Shown here piece by piece: positions 10,917 to 22,614 of a stretch of 64,000 nucleotides of DNA. Source of the stretch: Corallium rubrum (lineage: Eukaryota > Cnidaria > Anthozoa > Scleralcyonacea > Coralliidae); contig OZ035997.1 in the NCBI GenBank assembly GCA_964035015.1, positions 68,734,067-68,798,066 on the forward strand, read 5' to 3'. Below the pieces are notes generated by a model. That model saw only the letters and a program-made list of their open reading frames with translations, ran no database searches and was not told the origin of the DNA. The number at the start of each line of letters is the position of its first letter. Position 1 is the stretch's first letter. Position numbers and translations under genes: made by a program.

Positions 10917-13900
10917 CCCCACGGAAGGTCACTGGAAATTCCGAGGGGGAGGGGGGGGGTTGAAAGGCTAAAATTTCCGAGGGGTGAGGGGGGGTCATGA
11001 GCAGCTCCTTTTCCAGGGGGTGAAGAAACACGAAAAGCACGACGTAATACTTGAACATCATAAGCTTTAAGATTTCTGTTTTTGCTTTGAGTTTGCTAGC
11101 GAGAGTTTGCTAATCCCCAGAAGACTGACGTGTCTTTGAAACGAAGCAAGACTTAGTCAAAAGGGCGGACATGACAGGAACTCATCCCCAGACTCCCAGC
11201 CACAGAATAAGGATCAACCAGAAGTCCAACTCTCTGTCGGCACCTTTGATGTAAGCGTCCTCGGAAATGTCGAGACCGGTCTTGAATTCGTACGGTTCCG
11301 CCTGTTTACACGGCGAAATAGGATGAATTCGAGGCCGGTCTCGAATTCGTCCGGTACCGTGTAAACGGAGTCTTTGTTTTCTTAAGAATAAAACCTTTGG
11401 AATTTCCAAGGGGGGGGGAGGGGCCCATCTTTAAAAATACTGGAAATTCCTGGGGGGTTGGGGGTCACCAAAGACCCCCCTGGAATGGAAATTCCAGAGG
11501 GGTGGGGGGGTGGGGGGGGGGGTGAAAACCAAAATGTCTTCCGTGGGGAGCGTATGGATATTTTCTGGAACCACACAATTGACGTATCAAAGGTTTTATG
11601 CAGTAGCAATTTAATTCAGTACATCACGTTTCTCTGAAGATGATTCTAAAATAGAATTGAAACACTGCACGTCGTCGAACATAATACAATACACACCACA
11701 TTATATTTATACTGAGATACTAATTTGAAATTTAAAATTCAATTCATTTCTAATGAACAAGGATATAGTCATTGTACATCAATTAAATTATAGTTGCATG
11801 TTTTGAATATGATGACCTCCATTTAAATCATCTCAATTTTTTTGTCTAAAATCTCCTTTAATCTATGTATTTTAGATGCTGGAAGAACTTCTCACGTGTA
11901 ACAAAGAAAATATAACAACTCAACCAGAGGAGAAAACCCCAGTTGAAGCTAATAACCCAATCCAAGAAACAGTGGACACGCTCACTTCAACTTCCAACAC
12001 ACATCAAGTTCTACTTATACAACAACCAGAAGAAGATATGGATGTTATGATAGCCAGGTCTGAGCCACCTGGCTTGTCCTGTGAAGACAACCTAGAAAAT
12101 TGTAGAGAACCACTCAAACTGAACATAGGAACACAGTGTAACACCAGGGTTAAATGTCTGGTTTCTGTTGAGGTTCAAACAGATGTTTTGAAATTTAACC
12201 AACCTGTACTTGCAGACAAGGCTGTTCAGTTTGATGGGTACAGCAGTGAATCAATGAACATGACAACAGAGGACATACCAGCAGACAATGGTTTGAGTGT
12301 TTCTGTGGGACTAAAACAAATCGCTGATCAAGTGAATCAATCAGCAGAAAATCCCCTCTTTATGCAAACTCCTATATGCCCTGAGCTTCCAGAATCTCCA
12401 GCATCAACAAACATTGATGATGAAGAGTCTGATAGTGACTTCACCATAAGTGGTGTATCAACTTCTGAAGACTCAGATTCCTCAGATGAAATTGATGTTG
12501 CAAAAGAGCTGATACATACTAAGAAGTATTTGGTTTTTGAGAGTCAACTTGACAAATTATTTACTCTTTGCCCAGAATGTTCTGCACCAATTACAAGCAC
12601 AACAAAGCAGAAAGTAGGTTCCCTACTTTCTGTCAAGTATTCATGCATCAATGGGCACAGCTCAAAGTGGGATTCACAACCACTGATAAATGCAATGCCA
12701 GCAGGAAACCTTATTCTATCTGCAGCAATTCTTTTCAGTGGAAACACATACTCCAGCATTAGCAGTTTTTCAAGCTTCTGTGGCATGTCATTGCTTTCTG
12801 AAACAAAATTTTATGATGTTCAGAAACTATACTTATGGCCAATTATAAATAATGCATGGCAGAAAATTCACCGGAAAAGTGCCATTGATGAAGCGAAGAA
12901 ATCTGGTCCTATTGATCTTTGTGGAGATGGTCGAGCAGATAGCCCAGGACACAATGCCAAGTATGGAACATATAGCATGATGGAAGAGTCGTCTGGACGA
13001 ATCCTCGATACTCAGGTAGTCCAAGTAAGTGAAGTAACATCATCAAATGCGATGGAGCCAGAAGGTTGCAACAGATGCCTCAACGCTTTGATCAGTGAAA
13101 AGGTCAAAATTCGATGCTTGGCAACAGACCGGCACACCACAGTTACTTCCAACATGAGGAAGCTCTATCCAAAAATAAAACACCAATATGATACATGGCA
13201 CTTGGCAAAATGGGTGGTCAAAAAGCTGACGAAGAAAGCAAAGAGTAAAGGTTGTGAAGATCTTAACCACTGGATTCAGTCTATTTCCAATCACTTGTGG
13301 TGGAGTGCAGCAAACTGTGGAGTGATGCCACTGTTCTCATGGAAAAGTGGACATCAATAATACACCACGTAACAAATAAGCATTCTTGGGGTGGTTGCAA
13401 GAAATTCAAGAAATGTGTCCATCACCGACTCACAAGGCGGGAAGTGAAAAGCACTGACTGGATCAAGGCAGGCTCACCTAGCCACAAGGTATTACTAGAA
13501 GTTGTCTTCAATAAAAGGTTCCTGAAGGATCTACAAAAGATGACAGAGTTTCACCACACTGGTGAATTAGAGGTCTTCCATTCATTGATGCTGAAGTACC
13601 TTCCAAAGCGTCAGCATTTCCCATACAGAGGAATGGTTGCTAGAACACAACTTGCAGCAATGGATCATAATTTTAACCTTGACCGATCTCAGGCAGTAAC
13701 ATCCAACAAAGATGGCCATGGTGGACAGGAACGTTACAAGGTGGTGTTTCCCAAAGGGCGCAAGAACTGGGTTGCAAAACCTATGAAGAAGAAAAAATCA
13801 TACAAGCATGTTTTTGACATGTTGTATAATGTTGTCAAGGTGAAGTTGGAGGGCAGGAAAGTCACGGGTATCACAGTACCAGACAAAATTCCGAAAAATA

Positions 13901-13968
13901 TTGCTCCAATGCCAAGACCTGAGAAAAACGCTATTATAGCCAGGCACAAGTCGAGATTTGGCAAGTAG
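10365..13968 (+). CDS. THAP-domain Kolobok-like transposase gene, one frameshift
   Basis: Exon 1 (10365-10697) encodes a THAP domain: C4 and C9, then C53 and H56, and AIPTIF at 83-88 in place of the AVPTIF box. The donor at 10698 and the acceptor before 11876 join in phase 0. Exon 2 has an acidic linker (DEESDSDFT), a zinc-ribbon-like CPEC...C..GH, then GDGRADSPGHNAKYGTYSM, ATDRHTTV, YDTWHLAKWV, NHLWWSA and LEVFHS. Together these suggest a D-D-E catalytic core of the Kolobok type. Near 13325-13335 the frame shifts by one base (TNKHSWGGC continues in another frame), and the second part runs to the stop at 13966-13968. No intron explains the shift. The gene is either a recent pseudogene or carries a sequencing indel. 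AATAAA lies at 14104-14109. The family name is from memory. Confidence 0.75.
10733..10849. mobile_element. Short MITE in THAP intron
   Basis: The ends AGGGGAATGGAAGTCATAG and the complement of CTATGACTTTTATTCCT form imperfect terminal inverted repeats of about 27 bp around a core of about 60 bp. It sits just inside intron 1 of the THAP gene. Confidence 0.7.
10883..11576. mobile_element. 694-bp MITE with G/C homopolymer-rich interior
   Basis: Perfect terminal inverted repeats of about 25 bp begin GTGTGGTTCCAGAAAATATC and end with its complement. The interior has several copies of a GGAAATTCC-type motif beside long runs of C or G, and a nested inverted pair around GTTTACACGG (11307-11375). The bases AAT flank both ends, compatible with a 3-bp target duplication. 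From memory, this terminal sequence is common in anthozoan genomes. It lies in intron 1 of the THAP gene. Confidence 0.8.
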
Positions 13969-14103
13969 AATGTTATTGACCTGTTGATATGTGAATGTAT
14001 ATATAAATTTAAATTCTAACTTAGAGAAACGTTTAATAGAGAAACTATAAAACCTAACTGAGTTGATTCAAATTCAAATACAAATGTATTATACAAGTAT
14101 TTA

Positions 14104-14109
14104 AATAAA
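14104..14109 (+). terminator. Polyadenylation signal of the THAP gene
   Basis: AATAAA lies 136 bases after the THAP stop codon and about 30 bases before the stop codon of the converging gene. The two 3' ends must therefore be very close or overlap. Confidence 0.5.
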
Positions 14110-14140
14110 AAAACGAGCATCACAAACGATTCTTTACAGT

Positions 14141-14880
14141 TTACACTGGAAAATCTTCGTCGTCATCTGGGTCTCGAAAGCCAGTGTAGCCGTTATTTTC
14201 TTCAGGATATGCATCTCTAATCGACCACACAGAACAAGATGGAATAACTTTCCTTACAGCCTTCCCCAATCGTGCATGTATCCACCAAGTGAACTGCCGA
14301 TATGCTGCCAATCGTAGAATTCTAAATTTTACACAGAACAAATATGACAATGTAAACATCGACAACAACTTTAAAAATAAAACAAAAGTACAATTTAGTT
14401 GTATTATTCCATATAATATTACATGTACATGAAAGTTATTATAAACACGCTAATGTCATATAAATACCTGTTTTCTAAAGGCTCCGGTAAAGCATCGCTT
14501 CTAACGTCGTGCATACAAACCAAACCAATGCAGTTCGTAAAACATCGGGATGTTTGCACACAACGTCGAATGATGGGACATTCGTGATGCAGATAGCACT
14601 TGCCTCTGAAAAATACATAAAACAACATATACATATAAACGAGTTTTTATACCATATGGGCGCAAATTTTATCACACTCCCTTACCATCCAGTTTCTGAT
14701 TAAGTTCTGCCATCTCTTGACAACATAGACTTTCTCTTTCTGTGTCCATTGGCCTACAAGCTTTGCACTTGCACCACGAAACATTTCCAGTCCGTACCTG
14801 GTCGTTGTCGCTCTCCATTTCATCAGATTCACCACTGTTTTCTTCTGAATCACTTTCCTCAATTTCACTTTCGATTTAAA
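14141..14880 (-). CDS. P2X7-ballast-domain-like protein, likely frameshifted
   Basis: Three exons on the minus strand: about 14869-14696, 14605-14468 and 14321-14141. Exon 1 has an acidic start, then the Cys cluster WCKCKACRPMDTERESLCC. Exon 2 has CITNVPSFDVVC and LPEPLENR. Exon 3 has AYRQFTWWIHARLGK, then RKVIPSCSVWSIRDAYPEE and YTGF. This is the order of the zinc-coordinating C-terminal (ballast) domain of the P2X7 receptor, without any channel part. In exon 2 the run GGTTTGGTTTG (complement of 14515-14526) looks like a 5-bp duplication. It shifts the frame between TALV and MHDVRSDALP, and removing it restores a continuous reading. The gene ends tail-to-tail with the THAP transposase gene, the stops being about 170 bp apart. 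The start is uncertain because an in-frame stop lies just upstream of the acidic stretch. Confidence 0.75.
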
Positions 14881-15100
14881 ACATCGATAGCTCAGTCAAT
14901 GTTGCACGGACATGGAAATGTTGTATATCAAAATCTAAATTAGCCCTTTCTGAATACAATAAAACTTATTTCAGTGTAATAGCTTTTATAGTTTTTACGT
15001 TACATGAAATCAAACAGCGCAAGTTTTTCTTGAGACACCCGGTATATAAATTATTCTGATGAGTATATTACATTTATATAATTTTTCTGATGCAATATAG

Positions 15101-16655
15101 ATATGCCAAGAGTTTGGGAGAATAATCGGTCGACCAGAATGCATCCGAGAATGCCGACAATTGTTTAGCGACAAGTATTCGTCTGCCATAGTAAAATACG
15201 CCAGACAGCTTCAACGGAAAACTCCATTCCTTAAAAGTGTTATGAGGTCCCTAGACTTGTGTATTTCAAAAGAGCCGATGAAGTCCACATGTAAGTTTGT
15301 AACTTTAATAACTTTTAAATTCATTAGGCCACAAACTGCATGAGCTCATGCATGTACGATTCAGATCGTGGGTCGCTTACCATTGTAAACCCTGATATTA
15401 AAATTACTGGAAAGGTTCATATATAAGTACTATGTTGCATTACGTTAACACGTATATTTCTGGATGTTTTATAGTTTTTGAAACGACATGTGCAGTTATC
15501 CTTCTTCCAACCCTTTTGAAAGGCAGGGGAACAAAGTCCTCGGAAGAGCTTGCAGACTCAATAGTGGAAGTTCTGAATGTAAGTGTTTTTTAAGAAATAT
15601 ATATCCACATGAATATATATATATGCTACTTGTTACCCATATATGTATAGAGTGCTTATTATTGGCAAGATCCTTGATAAATGGGGGTGTTGGTATAATA
15701 AACTGGAAGTGAAGCTCACATGTACAGAGCTTTGACTTGCCAGCCTGGCTACCCGAGCCAGCTTGGTTAACAGTTTACAGGGACAAATTTCAATCTGGAC
15801 AACATGACCTTGTTTGACTCGTCACGTGAGATCCCGAGCTGCCCTGGTTGATATAACAGACCATTAGAGGCTCGCATCATATCTGAAAAAAACTTTAAAC
15901 TGATATGGACAATATCAAGAAACAACTTTTACTGACGAATCTCACTTACCTGCAAGAACTATTTAATAGCACCTATATAATCATAATTGAACTAATCATT
16001 ACAAATAGCCTGGAAGAACTACTTATAAATACTCTGGAAGGGATCACTATCGATGAGTGTCTTCAATCAACATACAATATTATCTTTCTCCAATAATGAT
16101 TATTTATCTTTCTATATATATTTTGTAAGCTGTCCATCATACTCACTCTAATTATCTTTTTCACGTACACATCTACAACCACACCACTACCAGCATTCGT
16201 ATATTCACATACCCCTTACCTACACCACTATTCGCTCACAAATGACCTCTTACCTCCTTATATGTGAACCACACATCCACTACCACACAACTCCTCCACT
16301 ACCAGTACACCAATACAATCAGTTTACAAGCATCAATCGACCCTAGACCTCTACTACACCTTAATATCCCTGTACCCCCCCCCCATTCAATGTGGGTTTC
16401 TATACATTCACACAGTCCGCTCGTCATCTCTAATTACCTCATGCTTATAATTGACAGCAATGACCTTTCTCACTCAACCTACAATTGTACACCATCACAG
16501 TAACACCTTGTCCTTGACCTTCCCTGCAAACCACCCACCACCCACTTCTTTCTGTATGGTTACAATTATTGCCAGCTCGGCATATTTGCAATATAATGCC
16601 TCCTTAAAAACAAGTCAACTCACCCTTCAACTTCCAATCACTCCCTCTCAAACAC

Positions 16656-16695
<40 letters not shown>

Positions 16696-18768
16696 AACAA
16701 ACATAAATTCACTTATACAAACACATTATGATGGACAGTTAGCCTTATAGTTACTTCAACCATGTCATTCACTTATTTTATTCTCATCCGTTTAAATATA
16801 CATAACCAATCAACTATGTGTACAAGGGTGGACAACCACCTCTACCAACATTAAGTTATCTACTAATACTATACTTTGTTTAAACACTACCTTGGTCCTC
16901 CACACCTCACTGTAAATATAACTTTTTAATTAATTAGTTTTCCACTCTCTTGTTTACCTCAGTTTATATCCATTATTCACCAAAATACAATCTACTTATA
17001 ATGCTTACCTCTTTTGCTCGATAGGATGCCCTTTTAGGCCACAGAGTAATACTCTATTTTGTCAAATTCACCTTAATAATCGCTTCAACAACCATTAATT
17101 TGCCCTACGGTCTTGTACTGTCCAAACTCCCCCCAGAGAGCCTCTCACTAACACAGTGTTATCCCTACATGACCCTACGATTACCCCTAGAACCTTGACC
17201 TTCCCCACTACTCCCCCCCCCCGAAACTCCTACGTAAACACGCGCACCTTTAGCTGCAACCTGGTAACGAATGATGCAACACACTTAACCCTGCAACAGC
17301 ATACCGTACGCCCTCATTGCGCATTCGGAGACTGAAGACAGAGGAGCACAATTCTTTTCTTTGCTACGCTTTACTACGAGCTTTGCTACAAACAAGAACG
17401 ATCCTTTCCTCCTTTTCTGCCCAACCCGTGATGCTGAGACGCGTTGGCTTTAATAAGAAATTTAATAAGAAATTTTGTTATAATGTTATTATTCTTGTCT
17501 AACTATTTACCTAATCACATTGACTCCCAACCCCAAATCCCTGCTGATGAGACCAATTCAGAAGGTCGAAACGTGCATCCAAGGTTGTGTCCTAAGATCC
17601 TGATTGCACTTTACTTATACGTTACAAATCTTTTTCTTTCTCTGATGTTTTCACATGATTCTTAAGCATGATATCTATACTGCATATCCAACAGCGGCTC
17701 CGCGTCACTTTTTTAAACGCAAAATAGCCAGAGGCTAATTGCGCTTTTTATTCAAATCCCCCCCTAATCCCTCCCTCGGTTTTCAACATTACACGACTAA
17801 AAGTCCTTTGTGGTTCCCATTAACTACATTTTAACATATAAAAAACTGCAACTACAAAAATAGATTTCACCAACATTTAAATTACCATATTAACCAAGAT
17901 TATGTATTCATGTCCTCTGTATTTGCAGTGACTGCTGTAAAAAGCAACACTAATTCAAAATTGGATGGTTGATTTACTTTAATTATATATGGGGTAGTAA
18001 ATTCAATACCATTGACAAATCAGCCAATAACTTTACAATGACTTGGAGAGTGAGTTGTTGGCCGACAATGTGCGGAAACTGTTTTAGATCACGCTTGAGT
18101 ACTAGTCATGTTCAACAGACTTACCAAATTTCTTTTGTAATTATATCGCTCTCTTCAATGTATTTATAATCAATATCAAATTTCCTAGTTACATCATCAT
18201 TTGTGAGCCCGTAGCCACTATATGCTTACGAATGTGTTTAGTCCATCCGTCCATAAAATGTTAGGTTGTGCTGTATTTCATGATGCCACGCAAAGTTTCT
18301 GTAGAAGCGACTTGGACAAATCAATAGCAGAAAGAGATGCTGAAGAACTCAGCTCTTACGATGTGTTTTGATTCATTTTGAAATATATAAAACGCGGATA
18401 CATGTACGCCCAAGCGTATCTATTTTTAACTGATAAACCTAGTTTTCTAAATATAAAGTGTTTCCCCTTCAAAGATAATTATGAATTTTAGTTATTATCA
18501 ATATACTATTTAATTTCGTTTAAAGGATGACCTGGATGAAGGAGTAGTGTTGGTGGTTGTTTTAGCAGCAGAGGAATTGTGCAAAATAGATGTGGTGTCC
18601 CTTTGTGTTGAAGGAGAGAAGTTGTGCGATGCACCTGCCATGGCATTAGACACCTCGTTGTTAATGTTGCACGCAAGTTATGTGTTCAACATTGCCTACC
18701 CCGCTAAATGGAAGGACATGTTTATTTTTATAGACTGTGTTGTTGGGTATCAAAGAAGCAGCAGTTAA
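15101..18768 (+). CDS. SAMD3-like protein, C-terminal three exons
   Basis: Exons 15101-15290, 15475-15578 and 18526-18768 have clear acceptors (aatatag, tttatag, ttaaag) and gtaagt-type donors. They splice in phases 0/1/0 to give 178 codons and a TAA. The first exon reads ICQEFGRIIGRPECIRECR and a KYSSAIVKYARQL helix. The second reads TTCAVILLPTLLKGRGT. The last ends with the SYVFNIAYPAKWKDMFIFID type of C-terminus. I recognise this as the C-terminal part of the SAMD3-like family that in the full protein follows a PALF...E block. No upstream exon occurs before 15101 on this strand. The missing N-terminal part is represented on the minus strand at 56168-43983. Confidence 0.7.
16120..17260. other. 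G-poor, C/A/T-rich strand-asymmetric tract
   Basis: For over 1 kb the plus strand is strikingly poor in G and rich in C-containing ACC, CCT and CAC words. It includes a (CA)n run at 16657-16691 and C homopolymers at about 16376 and 17213. No coding frame is convincing. It lies in the long intron of the SAMD3-like C-terminal gene. Confidence 0.6.
17544..17571 (+). ncRNA. Hammerhead-ribozyme-like core
   Basis: CTGATGA is followed by GACC, a 9-base loop, GGTC and then GAAAC. This is the conserved core around a 4-bp stem II. Stems I and III are not convincing from the flanks, so activity is uncertain. Confidence 0.4.
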
Positions 18769-19199
18769 AAGGATAGGGTTGCAAAAATTTATATCAGGAT
18801 TACACAAACTTGAAACTATACGCGTATCATTTAACAATTAAAAAATTAACAAGTAATAATATATGTTGTTTAATAATTACTTGGCGTTTTATTCTATGAC
18901 GTTGTTTGCGATTCTGACCATTCCAAAGTTATAATCAAGTTGGTTACTATGGAATAGAACTATATATATGCACGCTGCATGGCGCGAGTTTAATTTACCA
19001 AAAATCGCAAAACGAAATGAGCTGTAACATAAACATCTCCATAAAGTAACATAATACCGTGATGATTATTCACTGAACGAAAATCGCCCTGGTCGTTTAG
19101 TGGCATGCTCATGTTCACAACAATATTTAATACCAAATTGAAGGTAATTTGTTTCATGCATTGGTCTGATTTAATAATAAATACAGCACAGTTATTTTT
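18769..19199. other. Downstream flank without features
   Basis: AT-rich sequence after the SAMD3-like stop codon. I see no gene, repeat or RNA here. Confidence 0.5.
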
Positions 19200-19490
19200 T
19201 ACCCATCAAAAATTTACCCTCCACTGAGTGGAAATTTTCCCCCGTACGTAGGAGTAATTTTTACTCCTCTTTAAATTTTACCCCTCATAAGAGGGGGATT
19301 CTGAGGACAAAACTTCTACCCCTAAATTAGGGGTAAATTATACATCCATGGGGGTAAAAATTACCCTTTATTCTTAGGGGTAATTTTTACCACCTCTAGA
19401 CTTCGACCCTCATAAGAGGGGGATTATGTAGACAAAAGTTTACCCCTAAATTTGGGGTAATTTTTGCTCTCCTAAGTTTACTGTGTACCA
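19200..19490. repeat. Palindrome-rich repeat with TTACCCCT/AGGGGTAA blocks
   Basis: Short blocks of TTACCCC and their complements alternate. A unit of about 50 bases starting CCTCATAAGAGGGGGATT occurs twice, at about 19284 and 19411 (period about 130). It is probably a MITE with an internally duplicated palindrome. Confidence 0.6.
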
Positions 19491-19918
19491 AGATATTATT
19501 ACGGCTAAATTGTATTTTATCCATGATGGAACCAAGACATAACTTCATTCGATCTTTTATGTCGCTCAACGACGTGTAAATAAAACATCATTAACATTGT
19601 ATTCCAAAACGACCCTTTTAAACGACGTTCGTTATCTTTACTTGCCATAAGTATGCTGTGACAGCCTATTCTCGATCGATATTGCTCTAATGTATTGCCC
19701 ATTTTGAAGTTTTGGGCTTTTTGGCAATTTGCAGTAGTTTAGATGACGTCACACTTGAAAATTTGCAATAACAAAAAAAACGCGTGTTTCTCACGTGGAT
19801 TTGACGAACAAACGACGAGCACTCAGATTCCAAGCTTTCAGTTTCTCAATAATCTCAATAGTTTCTCGATAGAACTAGTATCACAATAAGTATCTCAACA
19901 ATGTTTCAATAGACAGAG

Positions 19919-20037
19919 AGCGTAACCTTGACACTCAGTCAGACCGCTGGCTTGGGTCTGCCCAAAACTACCGTTCTATAGAAAGTCTCGATAGCGTAAC
20001 ACTTGACGCTCAGTCAGACCGCTGGCTTGGGTCTGCG
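19919..20037. repeat. Two direct copies of a ~45-bp unit
   Basis: The block AGCGTAAC...TTGAC followed by CTCAGTCAGACCGCTGGCTT and GGGTCTGC occurs at 19919-19967 and again at 19994-20037 with a couple of differences. Confidence 0.75.
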
Positions 20038-20209
20038 CAAACTTTCGTTTCTTTGGCAAAATAAAATAAAACAAGATGTTGAAAAACACCTAAAAAAGCA
20101 AACAAAACACCTAGTCAAACCGATGTCACAGGAGCGAAGTAGCTCAGTTGGAGTCTTGGAGATTTGTTTCAGATTCAGGTCGATTGAGATAGATTTATGC
20201 ACGATAGGA

Positions 20210-20565
20210 AACGTCAGAGCTTTGACACTACTTCTTACCTTGTAATTAATAGACAGAAACCTTTCCGAAAAGGAAAGGTTTAAAGGCAGCGTTGAGGATA
20301 CGACAAGAGCACTATTAGATAGCAGTCGAGAAAAGTCAGAAAACAAACACGAGGCTCAACCGGACCAAACCGGTTTCACTTCTGCTGGCCCCCCATGAAC
20401 AACGCGATCACTTCTCGAATACCTGGCGATCTTGTCGACATCCGACGATAGCTGTCGAGTATGACGTAAGTGAGATCCAAGACATTCAAGCACTCAAGCA
20501 AGATTTCGCCGACATTATGGCTACCGCTGACCTGTCAGCGGTAGTCACAAAAATATGCTCAACGT
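20210..20565 (+). repeat. Dispersed repeat R, copy 1 (left of the Crypton-like gene)
   Basis: Shares CTTCTCGAATACCTGGCGAT, GATAGCTGTCGAGTATGACG and CCGACATTATGGCT, plus a closing GACCTGTCAGCGG block, with 22890-23215 in the same orientation and with 39780-40170 inverted. The upstream part (TTACCTTGTA ... GACAGAAACC) is also shared but more diverged. Copies 1 and 2 flank the tyrosine recombinase ORF as direct repeats. Confidence 0.7.
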
Positions 20566-21199
20566 CTGTCTACCAAGCGCAAAACGACAAGCATACCCCA
20601 ATATTTCCTGTCAAGAAAGTCGAGTAGCAAAAAAGACAACTTTTTTAATATCTATCGGCATATCACTTACCTTTTTCGATACCTACAAAAAACAAAACTA
20701 CCTCGAGGGAGTCGAGGCAGAATAAAGAACTCTTTATTCTGTGTCGAGGCCGTCAGCACCGCACAAAGCAGTCTGGTCACTGGTTCGTGACGCAAAGTCC
20801 CGGGGGTGGTCAACATACACATGAACAAAGACGAGTTGTCTATTAATAGTTTTAATAGTTATGTTTTAGTATAACGTCTTGTGATTTGTCGAATCGTACA
20901 TAAGCGCCATTCTCGTTGGCTTATCATTGATCGTTTGCTATCAGCAGATAGTAGATGATGGGACAACTAATGTTGTTATATAGCTGTGGTTTTCCTAGAT
21001 AAAATGCGGATTGTCATTGGTTGATTTGTGGTCACGTGGGCTTAGATAAATTCAAATGTCTACCGAGCGGGCAATAAGTTGTTAATTATTGCCCGCTTGG
21101 GCAATAATTTTGAAATTGTTGTGCAATGAATGCACGACAGTAAGATGGCGTGATATTTTTCACGCGTCACTGAATTTTTTTTGTTGCCGAAAGAGAAAC
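20566..21199. other. Upstream region of the Crypton-like gene
   Basis: Holds a GAGGCAGAATAAAGAACTCTTTATTCTG palindrome (about 20717-20745) and an inverted GCGGGCAATAA/TTATTGCCCGC pair at 21066-21100, shortly before the start codon. No gene is seen. Confidence 0.5.
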
Positions 21200-22441
21200 A
21201 TGGAGCCTGAAGTTAAGAAACAACGTTTTTCCAGTCTGTCAAACGAAGAAATACAGAATCTGATAGAGAATCAAGATTCAGAAAATACACAGAAGGCAAC
21301 AAAAACTGCTGTTACAACTCTGTTGGCGTTTTGTAACGAAGTTTCACCAGAACGTTCAGAAAAAGCACTGGCTAAAAGCCTTCAGTACCTGGAGAAAACT
21401 TCGAAAGAAGAACTCAATGAACTTTTGATAGCATTTTATCCAAATGCGAGGAAGAAAAATGGTGATCACTACAAGAAATCTGCCTTGCTGGCAATGAGAT
21501 TCGGTCTTCAGCGACATTTTCTACTTTTCTAATTTGCAAAGTCAAATCAAGTTTTCGAGGCAGCCATTATTGACTTAAAGCGGCAAGGCTTTGGCAAAGT
21601 GGATCACCACAGCCCGATATCACGGGAAGATCTAGAAAAAATCCAGTCGTCATACAATCCAGCATCTCCACACCCTAAAACGCTCCAGCAAGTTGTTTGG
21701 TTTAACCTTATGTTTCACCTAATACGCCGTGGGAGAGAAAACCTTCGACAATTCACAAAGCAGTCGTTCGCCGTGCAGGCAGATGCGACAGGAAGAAAGT
21801 TCGTATATCAAGCGACAGATGAGTTAGACAAGAACCACAGAGGAAAAGACAACCCTGACGATTCTCCAGGTGAAGGACGTATGTATGAAAGACCAGAGGG
21901 TCCATTTTGCCCAGTAGAAACTTTTGAACTTTATTTATCAAAGCTGAATCCTGGGCAAGCTTGCCTGTGGCAAAAGCCGAAGGCGAGGGGAAGTTTTAAT
22001 GAAACGGATGAAGTCTGGTATTGCAATGTTCCACTTGGAAAAAACAATCTAGGTACCTTAATGAGTACAATTTCTAAACAGTTAAAACTCTCACAGCAGT
22101 ACACGAATCATTGTATTAGGGCAACAGCTGTTTCATTACTTGATGAATGTAATTTTGAAGCCCGCCACATTATGCGTGTTTCGGCGCATAAATCTGAAAG
22201 CAGTATTCGCTCCTACTCCAGGCGACTCTCGGAGGTAAAGCAAAAACAAATCTCCCATTCTCTCAGTAATGCTTGTTTCAACAGCTCAGAGTCAACTAGC
22301 ACTGAAATTGTAGTGGTAAATGAGCCAGTAAATCCCGTTGCTATTCGTCCTAATAGTTGCCCACAATCTCCTGTAATGACTCAGAATATTGCCTCGCACA
22401 GTACAGGAGCAAATGTAACCATTAATTTCCACCATTCCTAA
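21200..22441 (+). pseudogene. Crypton-like tyrosine recombinase with one in-frame stop
   Basis: From ATG 21200 one frame runs to TAA 22439-22441 (413 codons), broken only by TAA at 21530-21532, directly after RFGLQRHFLLF. The N-terminal part has the helical YLEKTSKEELNELLIAFYP block. After the stop the same frame continues with VFEAAIIDLKRQGFGK, then the catalytic region TNHCIRATAVSLLDE, VSAHKSESSIRSYSRR. HxxR, the HKS block and the Tyr in SYSRR are the expected active-site elements of the tyrosine-recombinase fold shared by Cryptons and their domesticated relatives (ZMYM2/QRICH1/KCTD1 type). AATAAA at 22570-22575 could be the polyadenylation signal. The stop may be a recent nonsense mutation, a sequencing error, or a sign that two products are made. 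Confidence 0.75.
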
Positions 22442-22569
22442 AATATTTAATAAGGTACTGTGTTATATAAGGTGCTTGTTATATTTTTATTGATTTAACA
22501 TTAATTATCTCTGTATGCAAATACTAATTCATTCTGTTTGTTGTAATAATCTTCGACAGTGTTTTGAAG

Positions 22570-22575
22570 AATAAA
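22570..22575 (+). terminator. Polyadenylation signal after the Crypton-like gene
   Basis: AATAAA about 130 bases after the stop codon, followed by a T-rich stretch. Confidence 0.45.
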
Positions 22576-22614
22576 AACTGTTGCATGGATAGCCTTGCAT
22601 GTTTATTTTTTCTC

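Noticed and set aside
14950-15100. Right terminal repeat of a Kolobok-like element spanning 10054-15060
   Set aside because: No complement of AGGGGAACTCCACC followed by TTAA is present here, so the element's right end is not supported.
16264-16750. Plus-strand ORFs in the G-poor tract
   Set aside because: Composition alone keeps frames open. The residues are Ser/Thr/Pro/His-rich with no motif, and the second includes a CA microsatellite.
20132-20200. tRNA-derived SINE head (GTAGCTCAGTTGG A-box-like)
   Set aside because: The A-box is fair, but the B-box position reads AGGTCGATTGAG, which does not fit the consensus, and no second copy is seen.
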